From Arenicellales bacterium (GTDB lineage Bacteria > Pseudomonadota > Gammaproteobacteria > BMS3Bbin11): a DNA stretch of 25,035 nucleotides. Below the pieces are notes generated by a model that was not told the DNA's origin, ran no database searches, and saw only the letters and a program-made list of their open reading frames with translations. Within the stretch, counting starts at the first letter, position 1, and each line of letters begins with the position of its first letter. The stretch covers positions 1 through 25,035 of the forward strand of contig JARFQC010000154.1 of NCBI GenBank assembly GCA_029287965.1, read 5' to 3'. Of the stretch, positions 6,036 through 13,379 are shown one piece after another. The position numbers and the translations under genes are program-made.

Positions 6036-8879
6036 ATGGAACAGATACGTATTCGCGGGGCACGAACGCATAATCTGGCGGATATCTCGCTGGATTTGCC
6101 GCGAAATAAACTCATCGTCATTACCGGCCTCTCCGGATCGGGTAAATCGTCACTCGCCTTCGACACCATCTACGCGGAAGGCCAGCGCCGTTACGTAGAG
6201 TCACTCTCCGCCTACGCCAGGCAGTTTCTTTCCCTGATGGAAAAACCCGACGTAGACCTGATCGAAGGCCTTTCACCGGCCATCAGCATTGAACAGAAGA
6301 GCACCTCGCACAACCCCCGCTCAACGGTCGGCACCGTTACGGAGATTCACGATTATCTGCGCCTGTTGTTCGCTCGAATAGGCGAGCCGCGCTGCCCGGA
6401 TCACAACCTGCCACTCAAGGCACAGACCGTCAGCCAGATGGTCGACCAGGTAATGACCCTGGATGACAACGAGCGCCTGTTAATCCTGGCGCCGGTAGTC
6501 CAGGACCGCAAGGGCGAGCACACCCATGTCCTCGAGCAACTGCGCAGCCAGGGATACATCAGGGCACGCATAGACGGGCATGTCACAGACCTTGAGACAG
6601 CTCCTGAACTGAAGAAAAACCTCAAGCATACCATCGAGGCAGTAGTAGACCGCGTGGTGGTCAAGGAAGGTATTGAACAGCGCCTGGCCGAGTCCTTTGA
6701 AACCGCCCTCGAACTGAGTGACGGACTGGTGAGAACCCTGACCCAGCCTCGTGAGGGCGAAAGCATGGAGCAGATATTTTCTGCCCGTTTCGCCTGCCCC
6801 GAATGCGGCTACTCACTCAGCGAACTTGAACCGCGCCTGTTTTCATTCAACAACCCGGCAGGCGCCTGCCCGGAATGCGATGGACTGGGCGTGCGCCAGT
6901 TGTTTGATGAGCGCAGGGTGGTGCGTGATCCGTCCCTGAGCCTGGCCGCGGGTGCCATCGCAGGATGGGACCGGCGCAACGGTTTTTATTTCAATCTGCT
7001 GACGAATTTGTCCAAGCACTATGGATTCGACATCAACACCCCGTTCGAAGAGTTGCCGCGAAAAGTCCGCAAATCCATTCTTTACGGCAGTGGGTCGGAA
7101 GATATTACTTTTCGTTTTCACAACATGCGCGGCCACACCAGGACACACCCCTTCGAAGGTGTGATTCCAAACATGGAACGCCGCTACAAGGAGACTGACT
7201 CCCAGACTGTGCGTGAAGAACTGGCACGCTACCTGTCGGTGCATGAATGTGAATCCTGCCATGGTAGCCGCCTGAGAGAAGAAGCACGCCATGTCTTTAT
7301 CGGTGATAAGGCCATACACAATCTGTCCAACCTGCCCATAGATGAGGCACTGGGCTATTTCACGTCACTCGAACTGACCGGCCAGGCTGCTGAAATTGCT
7401 ACCAAGATCACCCTGGAAATCACACAGCGACTTGGTTTTCTGGCCAACGTTGGCCTTGATTACCTGTCCCTGGACCGCTCCGCTGAAACCCTGTCCGGCG
7501 GCGAAGCACAGCGCATCAGGCTCGCATCACAGATCGGCTCGGCCCTGGTGGGCGTGATGTACGTACTGGACGAACCCTCCATCGGCCTGCACCAGCGGGA
7601 TAACTCGCGCCTGTTGGCAACACTGGAGCAACTGCGTGACCTGGGCAACACTGTCATTGTCGTAGAACACGATGAAGAGGCAATTCGCAGCGCGGATCAC
7701 GTCGTGGATCTCGGACCCGGTGCAGGGGTCAACGGTGGCTTGATTGTCGCGGAAGGGACTCCGGATGAAATTGAACAGAACCCCGCCTCCATCACTGGCC
7801 AGTATCTATCAGGTACCCAGCTCATTGATGTCAGCCGCGACAGGACAGCGTGCGACCCGGAATCACAACTGACCGTCATCGGTGCCAGCGGGAATAATCT
7901 GCAGAAGATCACTGCGCGCATCCCGGTGGGGCTGTTCACATGCATTACCGGCGTATCCGGGTCAGGCAAGTCCACACTGATCAATGATACGGTCTATCCT
8001 GCTGCAGCCAATCATCTTAACGGCAGTAGCCGGGAAGCTTCTCCCTACAAATCTATTGAGGGGCTGGAGCATTTTGACAAAGTCATCGATATCGACCAGA
8101 GCCCGATCGGCCGGACTCCGCGATCCAACCCGGCGACTTACACGGGGCTGTTCACACCCATCAGGGAATTGTTCGCCGTAACCCCGGAAGCGCGAGCACG
8201 CGGCTACAAGCCCGGGCGCTTTTCGTTTAATGTCCGGGGAGGCCGCTGCGAAGCCTGTCAGGGCGATGGCCTGATCAAGGTAGAAATGCACTTCCTGCCA
8301 GACGTCTACGTACCCTGCGATGTCTGCAAGGGCGCCCGCTACAACCGGGAGACGCTTGATATCCGTTACAAAGGCAAGTCAATCCAGGAAGTCCTGCAAA
8401 TGAGCATCGAGGAAGCAGCGGAGTTTTTCAGCGCCGTCCCGGTCGTAAAGCGAAAGCTGGACACACTGCTTGATGTCGGACTTGGCTATATACGCCTAGG
8501 GCAAAGCGCCACAACCTTGTCCGGCGGTGAAGCCCAGCGCATCAAACTGTCGCGGGAGCTATCCAAGCGCAGTACCGGGAAGACCCTCTACATCCTCGAC
8601 GAACCTACGACCGGACTGCATTTCCATGACGTTAAGCAACTTCTGGCCGTTCTGCACCGCTTGCGGGATCAGGGCAATACCATTGTCGTGATCGAGCATA
8701 ATCTCGACGTCATCAAAACGGCCGACTGGGTAGTCGACCTCGGCCCTGAAGGTGGTGCTGGCGGCGGTAAGATAATTGCTGAAGGAACGCCCGAAACGAT
8801 CAGTACTGTTGCAGAATCACATACCGGTAAATTTCTGAAACCGCTACTGGAGAACAGGAATCAGCAGAGTGCGGCCTGA
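6036..8879 (+). CDS. uvrA: UvrABC system DNA damage sensor ATPase UvrA
   Basis: A 947-residue tandem ABC ATPase that, with UvrB, finds bulky DNA lesions and starts nucleotide excision repair in the cytoplasm. The first ATPase has its Walker A at residues 31–38 (G-L-S-G-S-G-K-S), signature L-S-G-G-E-A-Q-R from 486 and Walker B ending D512-E513-P. The second has Walker A at 639–646, signature from 828 and Walker B D855-E856-P. Two zinc modules are intact: C254, C257, C278, C281 and C738, C741, C761, C764. Length is close to E. coli UvrA (940). The ribosome-binding site before the ATG is weak. It is the only plus-strand gene in the window. It diverges from the MFS–ssb unit, and its last 19 bp overlap the convergent DUF62 gene. 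Confidence 0.99.
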   Translation: MEQIRIRGARTHNLADISLDLPRNKLIVITGLSGSGKSSLAFDTIYAEGQRRYVESLSAYARQFLSLMEKPDVDLIEGLSPAISIEQKSTSHNPRSTVGTVTEIHDYLRLLFARIGEPRCPDHNLPLKAQTVSQMVDQVMTLDDNERLLILAPVVQDRKGEHTHVLEQLRSQGYIRARIDGHVTDLETAPELKKNLKHTIEAVVDRVVVKEGIEQRLAESFETALELSDGLVRTLTQPREGESMEQIFSARFACPECGYSLSELEPRLFSFNNPAGACPECDGLGVRQLFDERRVVRDPSLSLAAGAIAGWDRRNGFYFNLLTNLSKHYGFDINTPFEELPRKVRKSILYGSGSEDITFRFHNMRGHTRTHPFEGVIPNMERRYKETDSQTVREELARYLSVHECESCHGSRLREEARHVFIGDKAIHNLSNLPIDEALGYFTSLELTGQAAEIATKITLEITQRLGFLANVGLDYLSLDRSAETLSGGEAQRIRLASQIGSALVGVMYVLDEPSIGLHQRDNSRLLATLEQLRDLGNTVIVVEHDEEAIRSADHVVDLGPGAGVNGGLIVAEGTPDEIEQNPASITGQYLSGTQLIDVSRDRTACDPESQLTVIGASGNNLQKITARIPVGLFTCITGVSGSGKSTLINDTVYPAAANHLNGSSREASPYKSIEGLEHFDKVIDIDQSPIGRTPRSNPATYTGLFTPIRELFAVTPEARARGYKPGRFSFNVRGGRCEACQGDGLIKVEMHFLPDVYVPCDVCKGARYNRETLDIRYKGKSIQEVLQMSIEEAAEFFSAVPVVKRKLDTLLDVGLGYIRLGQSATTLSGGEAQRIKLSRELSKRSTGKTLYILDEPTTGLHFHDVKQLLAVLHRLRDQGNTIVVIEHNLDVIKTADWVVDLGPEGGAGGGKIIAEGTPETISTVAESHTGKFLKPLLENRNQQSAA

Positions 8880-9601
8880 GAGCGAATATTGACCGGGTCG
8901 CCGACTTTTAACCCAAGAACAGCTGCCGCACTCGACCGATTGGCTGCTATCTCGACCAGTCCATATGCATTCTCGTACCAGAAGCACTCCCCTTCGGCCA
9001 CATCACTAAACTTTGTGGCGTACTGTAACGCTTGATTTGCCACGGACAAGGACGCAATTTTAGTCTCTGCTAACAACCGTTGGCCTGTCATCGCATTGCC
9101 AAACTCGTCTATATAGGTAATTTCATCCAGATCAGGTGCGAATTGAAAGCTTGATGTCTTAACCGGTTGGCAGTCGATCTCGCTTCTGTTCCCGGCCTCG
9201 TGAACCATGCATGCTACTGGCGCATACACATCGCGACCGTGAAAGGTGTTACTGGCAGGATCGGGCCATTGAAAATGATATTTAACGGCATCCTGCACAC
9301 GCTGGATGAGCACATCAAACAAACCATTATCAGGGCCGATGTAGTAGCAGCCATTAGCCTCAACCAATGCATGCTGACGGTCGCTGCCAACACCAGGGTC
9401 GACGACACAGACGACAACAGCGCCTACCGGCAAGCCCTGGGTGAAAGCAGGCAGCAGGTAGGCAGCACTGCGTACATTAAACTCGGGTAGACAGTGACAC
9501 AGGTCAATAATACCGGCGTCACGGGTGCGCTGTTTAATCACGGCATGAAGCTGGCCGACATATGGGCCTGACAGGCCGTAATCCGTCAGTAGCACTATCA
9601 T
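8861..9601 (-). CDS. SAM hydroxide adenosyltransferase (DUF62, SAM hydrolase)
   Basis: A 246-residue protein of the DUF62 family, which splits S-adenosylmethionine with water into adenosine and methionine. Visible motifs are L-T-D7-Y-G, Y-V-G near 14–16, V-V-D68-P-G-V-G, R75, G-P-D91-N-G, T-F-H121-G-R-D-V-Y-A-P and I-D-E-F-G-N169. D68, R75 and H121 fit the Asp-Arg-His triad described for archaeal DUF62 enzymes. The usual T-N after F-G-N-x-x is T-G here. Fluorinases and chlorinases are relatives, but the full water-activating triad argues for hydrolysis. The start has no strong ribosome-binding site. It lies 93 bp after the hemerythrin-like gene and may be co-transcribed with it. Its physiological role in bacteria is poorly known. 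Confidence 0.88.
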   Translation of the reverse strand: MIVLLTDYGLSGPYVGQLHAVIKQRTRDAGIIDLCHCLPEFNVRSAAYLLPAFTQGLPVGAVVVCVVDPGVGSDRQHALVEANGCYYIGPDNGLFDVLIQRVQDAVKYHFQWPDPASNTFHGRDVYAPVACMVHEAGNRSEIDCQPVKTSSFQFAPDLDEITYIDEFGNAMTGQRLLAETKIASLSVANQALQYATKFSDVAEGECFWYENAYGLVEIAANRSSAAAVLGLKVGDPVNIRSQAALC

Positions 9602-9643
9602 GTTAGTGCCGTGTTCAGACTGCGTGCTGAAATACTGTGAGTC

Positions 9644-9659
9644 GGCGATATCAATCGCC
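9644..9659. repeat. Short inverted repeat upstream of the DUF62 gene
   Basis: GGCGAT (9644–9649) and ATCGCC (9654–9659) form a 6-bp stem around ATCA, about 43 bp before the DUF62 start codon. It could be a small mRNA hairpin or an operator half-site pair. It has no adjacent T-run in the minus direction. A match of this size can occur by chance. Confidence 0.35.
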
Positions 9660-9694
9660 TTTCCCGGAAGCTGTGCCTAATAAGTTTCTTTTTG

Positions 9695-10144
9695 TCAGGC
9701 AGCGTACTCCATATCGCCGCGCAGCTTGCGCACTAGCGGATATAGTTTTTCCGATTCGTCCTGAATTCGCTCGAGAATCAGGGCAAACATTTTTTCTGTA
9801 TCAGCATAAAACCGCTCGTGATTCGCCACAGATAACGAATCAGCACTCATGTTCGGACACCAGTCCTTTATGTAGCGATTGGTAATGCGGCGAATCTCCT
9901 GTGAACCAGACATGAAATTATCGACTACGTTCTTTACCTCTCCATCGGCATGCGAAAGTAAATCACCGTATAAATTCTTATCAATTACATCAAGGTGATC
10001 CTTTACCTGCTCGACAAAAGTACTGAAAATCTCACAGCAAGCACTATTCGTGCACATTGAACGGTCCTTCAGGAGTGTAATCAGGACGTTCGACAGTTCA
10101 GTGATTCTATCGTTTTGCCGGTTTAATTCCTCATAACTAATCAT
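9695..10144 (-). CDS. Hemerythrin-like four-helix protein with altered ligand positions
   Basis: A 149-residue, all-helical cytoplasmic-looking protein. Two HHE-type half-repeats can be traced. The first is a helix starting at Q10-N11-D12-R13-I14, followed by K-D-H50-L-D-V-I-D-K-N-L-Y. The second is V-A-N-H109-E-R-F, followed by R-I-Q-D-E130-S-E-K-L-Y-P at 126–136. H50, H109 and the acidic residues near 129–132 could be di-iron ligands. The first-helix ligand appears to be Asp or Asn instead of His, and I54 sits where an acidic residue is usual. Cysteines at 31, 36, 37 and 96 are notable. It may bind iron differently, bind none, or act as a sensor; no function is assigned. GAGG lies 8 nt before the ATG. 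It follows a terminator and has its own candidate promoter. Confidence 0.6.
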   Translation of the reverse strand: MISYEELNRQNDRITELSNVLITLLKDRSMCTNSACCEIFSTFVEQVKDHLDVIDKNLYGDLLSHADGEVKNVVDNFMSGSQEIRRITNRYIKDWCPNMSADSLSVANHERFYADTEKMFALILERIQDESEKLYPLVRKLRGDMEYAA

Positions 10145-10189
10145 CTATCCAACCTCGCGTCTAATTGCCTTTATTTTTGTGGGCCAATA

Positions 10190-10218
10190 AGGCTATTGAC
10201 TGGCGCTGAGCTTGTCAA
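10190..10218 (-). promoter_or_regulatory. Candidate promoter for the hemerythrin-like/DUF62 unit
   Basis: On the minus strand a perfect -35 hexamer TTGACA (10213–10218) is followed after 17 bp by TAGCCT (10190–10195), a weak -10. It lies between the rplQ terminator and the gene start, where a promoter is needed. The weak -10 suggests low basal activity or dependence on an activator, which is inference. Confidence 0.45.
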
Positions 10219-10263
10219 CAAACAGAAGTATTTAACTGTTTTCTAATTCTTTATTCAGAACAT

Positions 10264-10298
10264 AAAAAAAGGCCGTGCTGAATGCCAGCACGGCCTTT
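10264..10298 (-). terminator. Intrinsic terminator after rplQ
   Basis: A 13-bp perfect stem, AAAGGCCGTGCTG (10268–10280) and CAGCACGGCCTTT (10286–10298), surrounds a 5-nt loop. Read on the minus strand it ends in a run of seven T (10270–10264). It lies 20 bp after the rplQ stop and would end the ribosomal protein transcript. This separates it from the hemerythrin-like gene. Confidence 0.93.
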
Positions 10299-10318
10299 AA
10301 TGTAAACACCAGAGCGAT

Positions 10319-10711
10319 TTACTCTGCTGCTTCCTCGGCTTCAGCCTTGGAAAGATCACGATCTACCAGCTGAACGACCGCCATGGGTGCCTTGTCGCCT
10401 GCTCGATAACCGCTTTTCAGAATCCTGAGGTAACCACCAGGACGGTCCTTGAAGTGTTCACCAAGATCGTTGAACAACTTGGTGACCATTTCACGATCAC
10501 GCATACGTGAGAATGCCAGGCGCCTGTTGGCGACAGTGCCGTCTTTGCCGAGCGTAATGAGCGGCTCTGCATGACGACGAAGCTCTTTTGCCTTGGTCAG
10601 CGTAGTACGAATTTCTTCGTGGCGAATCAACGAGACGGTCATGTTTCTGAACATTGCCTTGCGATGGGCACTGTTCATATTTAGTTTTTTTCCGGATTTG
10701 CGGTGACGCAT
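10319..10711 (-). CDS. rplQ: 50S ribosomal protein L17
   Basis: A 130-residue L17 (E. coli 127) that sits near the peptide exit tunnel on the large subunit. The start M-R-H-R-K-S-G-K-K-L-N and the segment R-N-M-T-V-S-L-I-R-H-E-E-I-R-T-T are family signatures. The short C-terminal tail after about residue 118 is rich in Glu and Ala, a common lineage-specific extension. AGGAG lies 9 nt before the ATG, and the gap to rpoA is 12 bp. It is the last gene of the alpha operon, followed by a strong terminator. Confidence 0.98.
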   Translation of the reverse strand: MRHRKSGKKLNMNSAHRKAMFRNMTVSLIRHEEIRTTLTKAKELRRHAEPLITLGKDGTVANRRLAFSRMRDREMVTKLFNDLGEHFKDRPGGYLRILKSGYRAGDKAPMAVVQLVDRDLSKAEAEEAAE

Positions 10712-10723
10712 AGCTATTAACTC

Positions 10724-11734
10724 CTACATTCCTGCAGCAGCATCTTCACCCGTAGTCTGGGTGAGCGAAGCAGGTGGCCAGACATCGAGCTTCGTGCCAA
10801 GTGCCAGGCCGTGCTGTGCCAGGACATCTTTGATTTCCGTCAGGGACTTTTTGCCCAGATTCGGCGTTTTTAACAATTCTGTTTCGTCGCGCTGAACAAG
10901 ATCGCCTATGTAAAATATATTCTCTGCTTTCAGGCAGTTTGCAGAACGTACGGTGAGTTCCAGATCATCAACCGGACGCAGGAGCAATGGATCGATTTTC
11001 GGCTCCTCAACAGCAGGCGTGTCTGACACCGTCGGCTTCAGGTCTACAAAAACAGAAATCTGTTCATGCAGGATGGTAGCTGCCTGACGTATCACTTCTT
11101 CCGGGTCGATAACGCCATTCGACTCAACATCAAAGATGAGTTTATCAAGATCAGTCCGCTGTTCTACACGTGCATTTTCAACAGTATAGGCCACAGTGCG
11201 AATTGGACTGTATGAGGCGTCGAGCTGAATAACACCGATACTATGGCTTTCTTCATCAGCACGATTTGATGTGGCAGGCTGATAACCGCGTCCACGTGTA
11301 ATTGTGAGTTCGACTTCGAGGTCGATCTTTTTGTTGATATGGGCGATTACAAGATCAGGGTTGGCAATAAGAATGTCGTGCTCGGCAGCCAGGTCCCCAG
11401 CGGTAAGCGTACCAGGCCCCTTCTTCTTGATTGTAATGGTCGATTCATCACGTCCTTGAAGAGACAATGCCACACTCTTCATGTTCATGAGAATTTCAAG
11501 AACGTCTTCCTGAACACCTTCGATGTTGTCATATTCGTGCTGAACACCGGCTATTTTTACTTGGGAAATAGCGTAGCCGGGTATGGAAGACAGCAATATG
11601 CGCCTTAAGGCCGTGCCCAGGGTATAACCGAAACCACGTTCGAACGGTTCCATCGTGATGCGGGCATGGTTTGCATCGATAGTCTTGACGTCTATTGAAT
11701 TTGGCTTCAAGAAATCTGCAGGCGATGATGACAT
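10724..11734 (-). CDS. rpoA: DNA-directed RNA polymerase subunit alpha
   Basis: A 336-residue alpha subunit (E. coli 329). The N-terminal domain (about residues 1–235) dimerises and assembles beta and beta'; it contains E-R-G-F-G-Y-T-L-G-T-A-L-R-R at about 32–45. A linker (about 236–249) rich in Pro, Val and Glu leads to the C-terminal domain. That domain binds UP elements and activators, and includes V-R-S-A-N-C-L-K-A, where R263 matches E. coli R265. The last 15 residues are a low-complexity tail. GAGGG lies 6 nt before the ATG. It stands between rpsD and rplQ as in the E. coli alpha operon. Confidence 0.99.
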   Translation of the reverse strand: MSSSPADFLKPNSIDVKTIDANHARITMEPFERGFGYTLGTALRRILLSSIPGYAISQVKIAGVQHEYDNIEGVQEDVLEILMNMKSVALSLQGRDESTITIKKKGPGTLTAGDLAAEHDILIANPDLVIAHINKKIDLEVELTITRGRGYQPATSNRADEESHSIGVIQLDASYSPIRTVAYTVENARVEQRTDLDKLIFDVESNGVIDPEEVIRQAATILHEQISVFVDLKPTVSDTPAVEEPKIDPLLLRPVDDLELTVRSANCLKAENIFYIGDLVQRDETELLKTPNLGKKSLTEIKDVLAQHGLALGTKLDVWPPASLTQTTGEDAAAGM

Positions 11735-11768
11735 TCGGAACCCTCTTACTTAAGTCGTGCTACTTGGA

Positions 11769-12395
11769 TTATTTCGAGTACAGTGCTATGACGAGTGATT
11801 CGTCAATTTCACTCGGGAGATCACTGCGGTCCGGTACTGACTTGTATGTACCTTTCATGGCTTTGAAATCCATGCTTAGCCATTCGGCAACGCCGCGCTG
11901 TTCTGCTGCTTCTGCTGCAGCTTTTACACGAATCTGCTGTTCAGTTGTGTTAGCCAGTGAAATCACATCGTCAGGCTTTACCTGGTAAGAAGGTATATTC
12001 ACCCGCTTACCGTTCAGGTGGATGCCATTATGTTTGACCAGCTGGCGTGCTTCTGAACGCGAACTGGCAAAACCCATCCGGTACACGACATTGTCAAGCC
12101 TTCCTTCCAGCAATTTGAGCAGGTTGTCACCTGTAGAACCCTTGGTGCGGTCTGCATCTTTATAGTATGCGAGGAACTGTTTTTCCATTACACCGTAAAT
12201 GCGACGCAGCTTCTGCTTTTCGCGCAGCTGGAGCCCATAGTCAGAAACTCTTGTACGACGTTGACCATGCTGCCCGGGTGGGTATGCACGTTTTTCAATT
12301 GCGCACTTATCGGTGAAGCAGCGTTCACCTTTCAAATAGAGCTTGCCACCTTCACGGCGACAAAGACGACAAACTGAACCAATATATCTTGCCAC
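11769..12395 (-). CDS. rpsD: 30S ribosomal protein S4, four-cysteine type
   Basis: A 208-residue S4 (E. coli 206), a primary binder of 16S rRNA 5' domain; in E. coli it also represses alpha-operon translation. Cysteines C9, C12, C26 and C31 form a zinc knuckle in the same positions as Thermus S4, followed by K-R-A-Y-P-P-G-Q-H-G. E. coli S4 lacks this knuckle, keeping one Cys. The S4 RNA-binding domain (about residues 97–160) reads R-L-D-N-V-V-Y-R-M-G-F-A and is ordinary. The start codon is GTG, supported by GGAG 7 nt upstream. The gap to rpsK is 18 bp. The N-terminus is odd for a gammaproteobacterium. Confidence 0.98.
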   Translation of the reverse strand: MARYIGSVCRLCRREGGKLYLKGERCFTDKCAIEKRAYPPGQHGQRRTRVSDYGLQLREKQKLRRIYGVMEKQFLAYYKDADRTKGSTGDNLLKLLEGRLDNVVYRMGFASSRSEARQLVKHNGIHLNGKRVNIPSYQVKPDDVISLANTTEQQIRVKAAAEAAEQRGVAEWLSMDFKAMKGTYKSVPDRSDLPSEIDESLVIALYSK

Positions 12396-12413
12396 TTGTA
12401 TTCTCCGACTTGA

Positions 12414-12809
12414 TCAGACGCGACGACGCTTTGGTGGGCGACAGCCATTGTGTGGAATCGGGGTGACATCAGTAATATTACTGATTTCAAAACCTACCGC
12501 GTTGAGCGCCCGAATTGCGGAATCACGGCCTGGACCGGGACCTTTTACTTTCACTTCGAGGTGTTTTACACCCATATCGAGCGCATCTTTACCCGCCCGT
12601 TCCGCCGCAACCTGTGCGGCAAAAGGAGTACTTTTGCGTGAGCCACGAAAGCCTGAACCACCAGCCGTTGCCCAGCAAAGAGTATTACCCTGCCTGTCAC
12701 TGATCGTTACGATAGTGTTATTGAAGGTTGCGTGTATGTGAGCAATGCCTTCTGAAACGTTCTTTTTAGCGCGTTTTTTACCTTTAGCGCTTGTACCTGG
12801 ATTGGCCAT
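12414..12809 (-). CDS. rpsK: 30S ribosomal protein S11
   Basis: A 131-residue S11 (E. coli 129), a platform protein that lines the mRNA exit region with S7 and S18. Conserved stretches include G-I-A-H-I-H-A-T-F-N-N-T-I-V-T and the C-terminal I-P-H-N-G-C-R-P-P-K-R-R-R-V. The start M-A-N-P-G-T-S-A-K-G carries the usual lysine-rich tail. A GGAAGTAGGAAG sequence lies just upstream of the ATG. The gap to rpsM is 6 bp, suggesting coupled translation. Confidence 0.99.
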   Translation of the reverse strand: MANPGTSAKGKKRAKKNVSEGIAHIHATFNNTIVTISDRQGNTLCWATAGGSGFRGSRKSTPFAAQVAAERAGKDALDMGVKHLEVKVKGPGPGRDSAIRALNAVGFEISNITDVTPIPHNGCRPPKRRRV

Positions 12810-12815
12810 AACTTC

Positions 12816-13172
12816 CTACTTCCTGATTGGTCTGGCAGGTCCCTTGCGAGTCCTGGCATTCGTCTTGGTTCGCTGTCCGCGCACAGGCAGACCTCTGCGG
12901 TGACGTATCCCACGGTAGCTGCCGAGATCCATCAAGCGCTTGATATTCATGGTAACTTCACGACGAAGGTCACCTTCGACGTTAATTTCGGCAACACCGC
13001 TGCGTAGCTTTTCTGCTTCTGAATCAGTCAGGTCGCGCACCTTGGTATTAGTCGCCACACCTGCCTTCTCACAGATTTCCGTGGCAGTCGTTCTGCCAAT
13101 ACCATAGATAGACGTCAGTGCAATTACGACGTGCTTCTGTAGGGGTAGGTTAATACCTGCTATACGTGCCAT
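12816..13172 (-). CDS. rpsM: 30S ribosomal protein S13
   Basis: A 118-residue S13, equal in length to the E. coli protein. It sits in the head of the small subunit and contacts the large subunit and P-site tRNA. It begins M-A-R-I-A-G-I-N-L-P and has the helix-two-turn-helix around I-Y-G-I-G-R-T-T-A. It ends in the basic tail R-G-Q-R-T-K-T-N-A-R-T-R-K-G. GGAG lies about 9 nt before the ATG. It is the first gene of the alpha group, following an 82-bp gap after rpmJ that contains a candidate promoter. Confidence 0.99.
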   Translation of the reverse strand: MARIAGINLPLQKHVVIALTSIYGIGRTTATEICEKAGVATNTKVRDLTDSEAEKLRSGVAEINVEGDLRREVTMNIKRLMDLGSYRGIRHRRGLPVRGQRTKTNARTRKGPARPIRK

Positions 13173-13218
13173 TCAGGCCATCTCCACTAAAGGATTCATC
13201 CAAAAAGAAAAGCGCGCA

Positions 13219-13247
13219 ATAATACGTGTCTTGACGCGCAAAATCAA
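13219..13247 (-). promoter_or_regulatory. Candidate alpha-operon promoter before rpsM
   Basis: On the minus strand, TTGATT (13242–13247) and TATTAT (13219–13224) are separated by exactly 17 bp. TTGCGCGC directly follows the -10, so the discriminator is GC-rich. Such discriminators are typical of promoters repressed by ppGpp/DksA. The expected start lies about 40 nt before rpsM. The E. coli alpha promoter occupies the same rpmJ–rpsM gap. Confidence 0.6.
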
Positions 13248-13254
13248 TCTAATA

Positions 13255-13368
13255 TTAACCCTGTCTCTGTTTGTGACGAGGGTCTTTGCAGATCACTCTA
13301 ACCACCCCGTTTCTGCGGATGATCTTGCAATTCCTGCAACGTTTTTTAACTGATGCCTGTACTTTCAT
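13255..13368 (-). CDS. rpmJ: 50S ribosomal protein L36, zinc-binding type
   Basis: A 37-residue L36 found by translating the gap between secY and rpsM. It begins M-K-V-Q-A-S-V-K-K-R-C-R-N-C-K and ends R-H-K-Q-R-Q-G. The zinc ligands C11, C14, C27 and H32 are all present, so this is the zinc-dependent form. It is a small large-subunit protein that stabilises 23S rRNA folding. AAGGA lies just before the ATG, and the gene starts 11 bp after the secY stop. Position at the end of the spc group matches E. coli. Confidence 0.97.
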   Translation of the reverse strand: MKVQASVKKRCRNCKIIRRNGVVRVICKDPRHKQRQG

Positions 13369-13379
13369 CTTTCCTTACC

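Noticed and set aside
12343..12741. Long plus-strand open frames opposite the ribosomal genes
   Set aside because: They are antisense shadows of conserved genes, lack ribosome-binding sites and resemble no family.
13202..13239. A GCGCG/CGCGC stem followed by TTTTCTTTTT as a terminator after rpmJ
   Set aside because: Only 5 bp of stem with an 18-nt loop, and it overlaps the better-supported promoter. It may attenuate slightly but is not called.
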